Origin: Halalkalicoccus jeotgali B3
GTDB lineage: Archaea; Halobacteriota; Halobacteria; Halobacteriales; Halalkalicoccaceae
NCBI RefSeq assembly: GCF_000196895.1
Contig: NC_014297.1
Coordinates: 682,001-746,000, forward strand
Direction of reading: 5' to 3'
DNA length: 64,000 bases
The notes under the pieces are model-generated. The model ran no database searches. It was not told the origin of the DNA and saw only the letters and a program-made list of their open reading frames with translations. This document shows positions 61,970-64,000 of this stretch, piece by piece (the first letter of the stretch is position 1; each line of letters begins with the position of its first letter). The position numbers were made by a program, and so were the translations under genes.

Positions 61970-62890
61970 CTACTCCGGGAACGGGACCTCGATCTCCAGC
62001 CCGTCCTCGGCGACAAAGGCCTCGTGGTGTTCCTCGCTCGCCTCGTTTGCGAGCCGTGAGGCGTCGCCGGCATACCGCGAGGAGATATGCGTCAGCGCGA
62101 GGCGCTTGACCCCGGTGCGAGCCGCAAGTTCGCCGGCCTCGCGGGCGCTCGAGTGACCGGTTTCGCGGGCGCGCTCGGCCCAGTCGTCCCCGAAGGTCGC
62201 GTCGTGGATCAGCAAGTCGGCGTCCTCGCTCGCATCGACGGTTTCCTCGGTCGGGCGCGTATCGCCCGTGTAGACGACCCGCCGTCCGGGACGGGGCGAG
62301 CCGACCACCTGCTCGGGCTTGATGACGGTGCCGTCCGCCAGTTCGACGGGCTCGCCAGCGTGGAGCCGGCCGAACGCCGGGCCGACGGGCACGCCCAGTT
62401 CCTCGGCCCGTTCGCGGTCGAACCGGCCTTTCCTGTCGGCTTCGACCAGCACGTAGCCGACCGAATGGGTTCGGTGGTCGGTCCGAAAGGCCTGTATCTC
62501 GTAATCCTCGCCGTCGCGGACGACCTCGCCGGGGGCGACCTCACGGACCTCGACGGGAAAGCCGAGGCGAGCGTCGAGCGCGCCGACGAGGTCCTCGACG
62601 GTGCGGCGGGTTCCGCGGGGCGTGTGGACCACCAGGGGGTCGGCCCGGTCGTTGAAATCGAGCGTCTGGAGGAGCCCCGGCAGCCCGAGGACGTGATCCC
62701 CGTGGACGTGGGTCAGAAAGATCGCCGAGATCGAAAACCCGGTCGAAAAGCGCATCATCTGGCGCTGGGTGCCCTCGCCGCAGTCGAAGAGCAGCTCCTC
62801 GCCCTCGCGGTTGAGGTAGATCCCGCTCGGGTTGCGCCGCGCGGTGGGGACCGCACCGCTGGTCCCCAGAAAGGTCACGCGTAAGGTCAT
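61970..62890 (-). CDS. rnz: Ribonuclease Z
   Basis: The 306-residue metallo-beta-lactamase-fold endonuclease removes the 3' trailer of tRNA precursors. Motifs: FLGTSGAVPT (7-16), FDCGEGTQRQ, LTHVHGDHVLGL (metal-binding, about 59-70), YTGDTRP and HDATF, with a final LTHISSRYAGD. Length is normal. Same strand as the DUF460 gene and mptA. Confidence 0.95.
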   Translation of the reverse strand: MTLRVTFLGTSGAVPTARRNPSGIYLNREGEELLFDCGEGTQRQMMRFSTGFSISAIFLTHVHGDHVLGLPGLLQTLDFNDRADPLVVHTPRGTRRTVEDLVGALDARLGFPVEVREVAPGEVVRDGEDYEIQAFRTDHRTHSVGYVLVEADRKGRFDRERAEELGVPVGPAFGRLHAGEPVELADGTVIKPEQVVGSPRPGRRVVYTGDTRPTEETVDASEDADLLIHDATFGDDWAERARETGHSSAREAGELAARTGVKRLALTHISSRYAGDASRLANEASEEHHEAFVAEDGLEIEVPFPE

Positions 62891-62936
62891 TGGCGGCTCT
62901 GCGGGCGGCGCGCCTAAACGGGTGTCGGATCCGTTT

Positions 62937-63866
62937 CTACTCGCCGTTGAACTCTTCTTTGAGCGTCTCCAGCTGTGCGACCCGCTCGGCGTGGGCGTTG
63001 TGCTGGTGGATCGACTCGTCGTTCGACTGTTTCATCGTCACGACCGCGTCCGCGGGCAGGTCGGGGAACTCCCTGATGACGCCCTCGGCCATCGCGCGCA
63101 CGCAGTCCTCGACGAACTTCGCGTCGGCGTGGGACTCGTAGGTCATGTGGTCCTCGTCGGGGCGTTTCGCGAGGTTGTAGATCCGCGCGCTCATCGAGTC
63201 CCGAGCCACGTCGATCAGGTCGTTCAGGTCGACTTCGGGTGCGCCCTCGCTCTCGACCGTGAGGGTCGCGTGCCCGCGCTGGGAGTGGCCCGGTTGGGGG
63301 ACCTGATCGAGGAACTCGGTGATGACCTCGTCGTCGACGTCGAGCCCTTCGAGGGTGTCGCGGGCGCGCCCGACGGACATCCCCTGCGAACAGGGACAGA
63401 CGGTCATGCCGGTGACTCGCGTCCCGATCTCCTCGCGGGTACCCTCTTCCGTGGCGGTCGCCCCGGCGATGATGTCGACGGTGCCCTGGGTCTCCCGATC
63501 CGATTCGGGGGTGCGATCGCGGGTCATGTACTCGGCTTCCATGTGGACTTCCGCCCGCGAGGTGTAGTCGTGTCGCGAGAGCAGGCGTTCCGCGGCGTCG
63601 CCACAGACGTCCTCGACCCGATAGGTCGGCTCGCTCACGGCGTCTTCGAGGATCTCGTTGATGACCTCCATGTTCCGGCTCATGTCCGCGCCCTTGCGCC
63701 AGCTCGGCAGGTCGACGAAGACCTCGAACTCGGCCATCAGCACGATCGGGCGCTCGTCGGGTCGGGCGACCTTGACGAGTTTCTCGACCCCGGTGACGCC
63801 GACCTGACTCAGTCCGACGGTGACCTCGGGGCTGTCGGCTTGTACGTCCGGCAGTTGCCTGCTCAT
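62937..63866 (-). CDS. mptA: GTP cyclohydrolase MptA
   Basis: The 309-residue iron-dependent GTP cyclohydrolase catalyses the first step of archaeal pterin (methanopterin/tetrahydrofolate-type) synthesis. It has VCPCSQGMS (about 160-168, conserved Cys), HSQRGHATL (about 200-208) and [18 protein letters not shown] at the end, all in line with the MptA/FolE2 family. 46 bases upstream of rnz. Confidence 0.92.
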   Translation of the reverse strand: MSRQLPDVQADSPEVTVGLSQVGVTGVEKLVKVARPDERPIVLMAEFEVFVDLPSWRKGADMSRNMEVINEILEDAVSEPTYRVEDVCGDAAERLLSRHDYTSRAEVHMEAEYMTRDRTPESDRETQGTVDIIAGATATEEGTREEIGTRVTGMTVCPCSQGMSVGRARDTLEGLDVDDEVITEFLDQVPQPGHSQRGHATLTVESEGAPEVDLNDLIDVARDSMSARIYNLAKRPDEDHMTYESHADAKFVEDCVRAMAEGVIREFPDLPADAVVTMKQSNDESIHQHNAHAERVAQLETLKEEFNGE

Positions 63867-63916
63867 TGTATATCAGCTAGGGCCGACGCCGATTCAACGT
63901 TTCCATCTCGCCCCGA

Positions 63917-64000
63917 TCAGTCGAGTTTGCCGAGCGCTTCGAAAAAATCCACCGGCGGGCCGGCGATGTGGGCCGGTTCCTCGGCGAGGCCGACCTCGAC
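63917..64000 (-). CDS. C-terminal end of an unidentified protein (5' end outside window)
   Basis: The last 27 codons before a TGA at 63917-63919 read VEVGLAEEPAHIAGPP and end FFEALGKLD. No family can be named from such a short piece. It lies upstream of mptA in the same direction, so they may be in one operon. Confidence 0.4.
   Translation of the reverse strand, partial: VEVGLAEEPAHIAGPPVDFFEALGKLD

Noticed and set aside
1-64000. CRISPR arrays, intact insertion sequences, rRNA genes
   Set aside because: No regularly spaced direct repeats, no transposase with terminal repeats and no rRNA sequence were seen on either strand by eye.

Overview
The window looks like a chromosomal segment of a halophilic archaeon (class Halobacteria). 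It is GC-rich and its proteins are strongly acidic. Secreted proteins carry twin-arginine (Tat) motifs, many genes start at or near the expected transcription start behind a TATA box, and there are bat-type HTH regulators and haloarchaeal core genes (thermosome, RIO kinase, Trm1, DUF460 protein, MptA). The genus is not identified.

Positions 1-17,700 form a surface or exopolysaccharide locus. It holds a GH26-type beta-mannanase lipoprotein (cut by the window start), a GT2 glycosyltransferase broken by one in-frame TGA, a remnant of a nucleotide-sugar dehydrogenase, an NAD-dependent sugar epimerase, a FemAB-like acyltransferase, GT4 and GT2 transferases, a DUF1616 membrane protein, a beta-helix protein, a DUF2206-like polytopic membrane protein, a Wzx-type flippase, an APH-fold kinase, two polysaccharide deacetylases and a polyprenyl-type GT2. 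Together these could activate sugars, assemble and decorate a lipid-linked glycan, flip it and trim it outside.

Positions 17,700-31,900 are mixed accessory DNA: a bat-type regulator, a response regulator divergent from a histidine kinase, a lactonase-like metallohydrolase overlapping an iron alcohol dehydrogenase, an AglF-like uridylyltransferase, CBS and HTH proteins, Tat-exported proteins (CARDB lipoprotein, beta-helix protein), a HAD hydrolase and small membrane proteins. A gene-free stretch near 27.4 kb holds two hairpins.

Positions 31,900-64,000 are mostly housekeeping: GlmS and a GlmU-like protein (UDP-GlcNAc supply), MsrB, a fused siroheme decarboxylase (AhbAB type), a divergent TrpD-fold enzyme, glutamate-cysteine ligase, cyclophilin, a ferredoxin, uracil-DNA glycosylase, HisH, a MOSC protein, Trm1, a YihY-family protein, glutamine synthetase with a divergent Lrp regulator, the thermosome, a Dim2-type KH protein, Rio1, a DUF460 protein, RNase Z and MptA. 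A decayed eIF1A-like fragment lies just upstream of rio1, and an aldolase/hydrolase pair separates rio1 from the KH gene.

I found no rRNA, convincing tRNA, CRISPR array or intact insertion sequence. The most notable signals are the single nonsense codon in the GT2 gene, the likeness of the glycan locus to bacterial exosortase-associated loci, the eIF1A remnant, perfect 16-bp palindromes in two promoter regions, and a hairpin-rich island near 47.8 kb.
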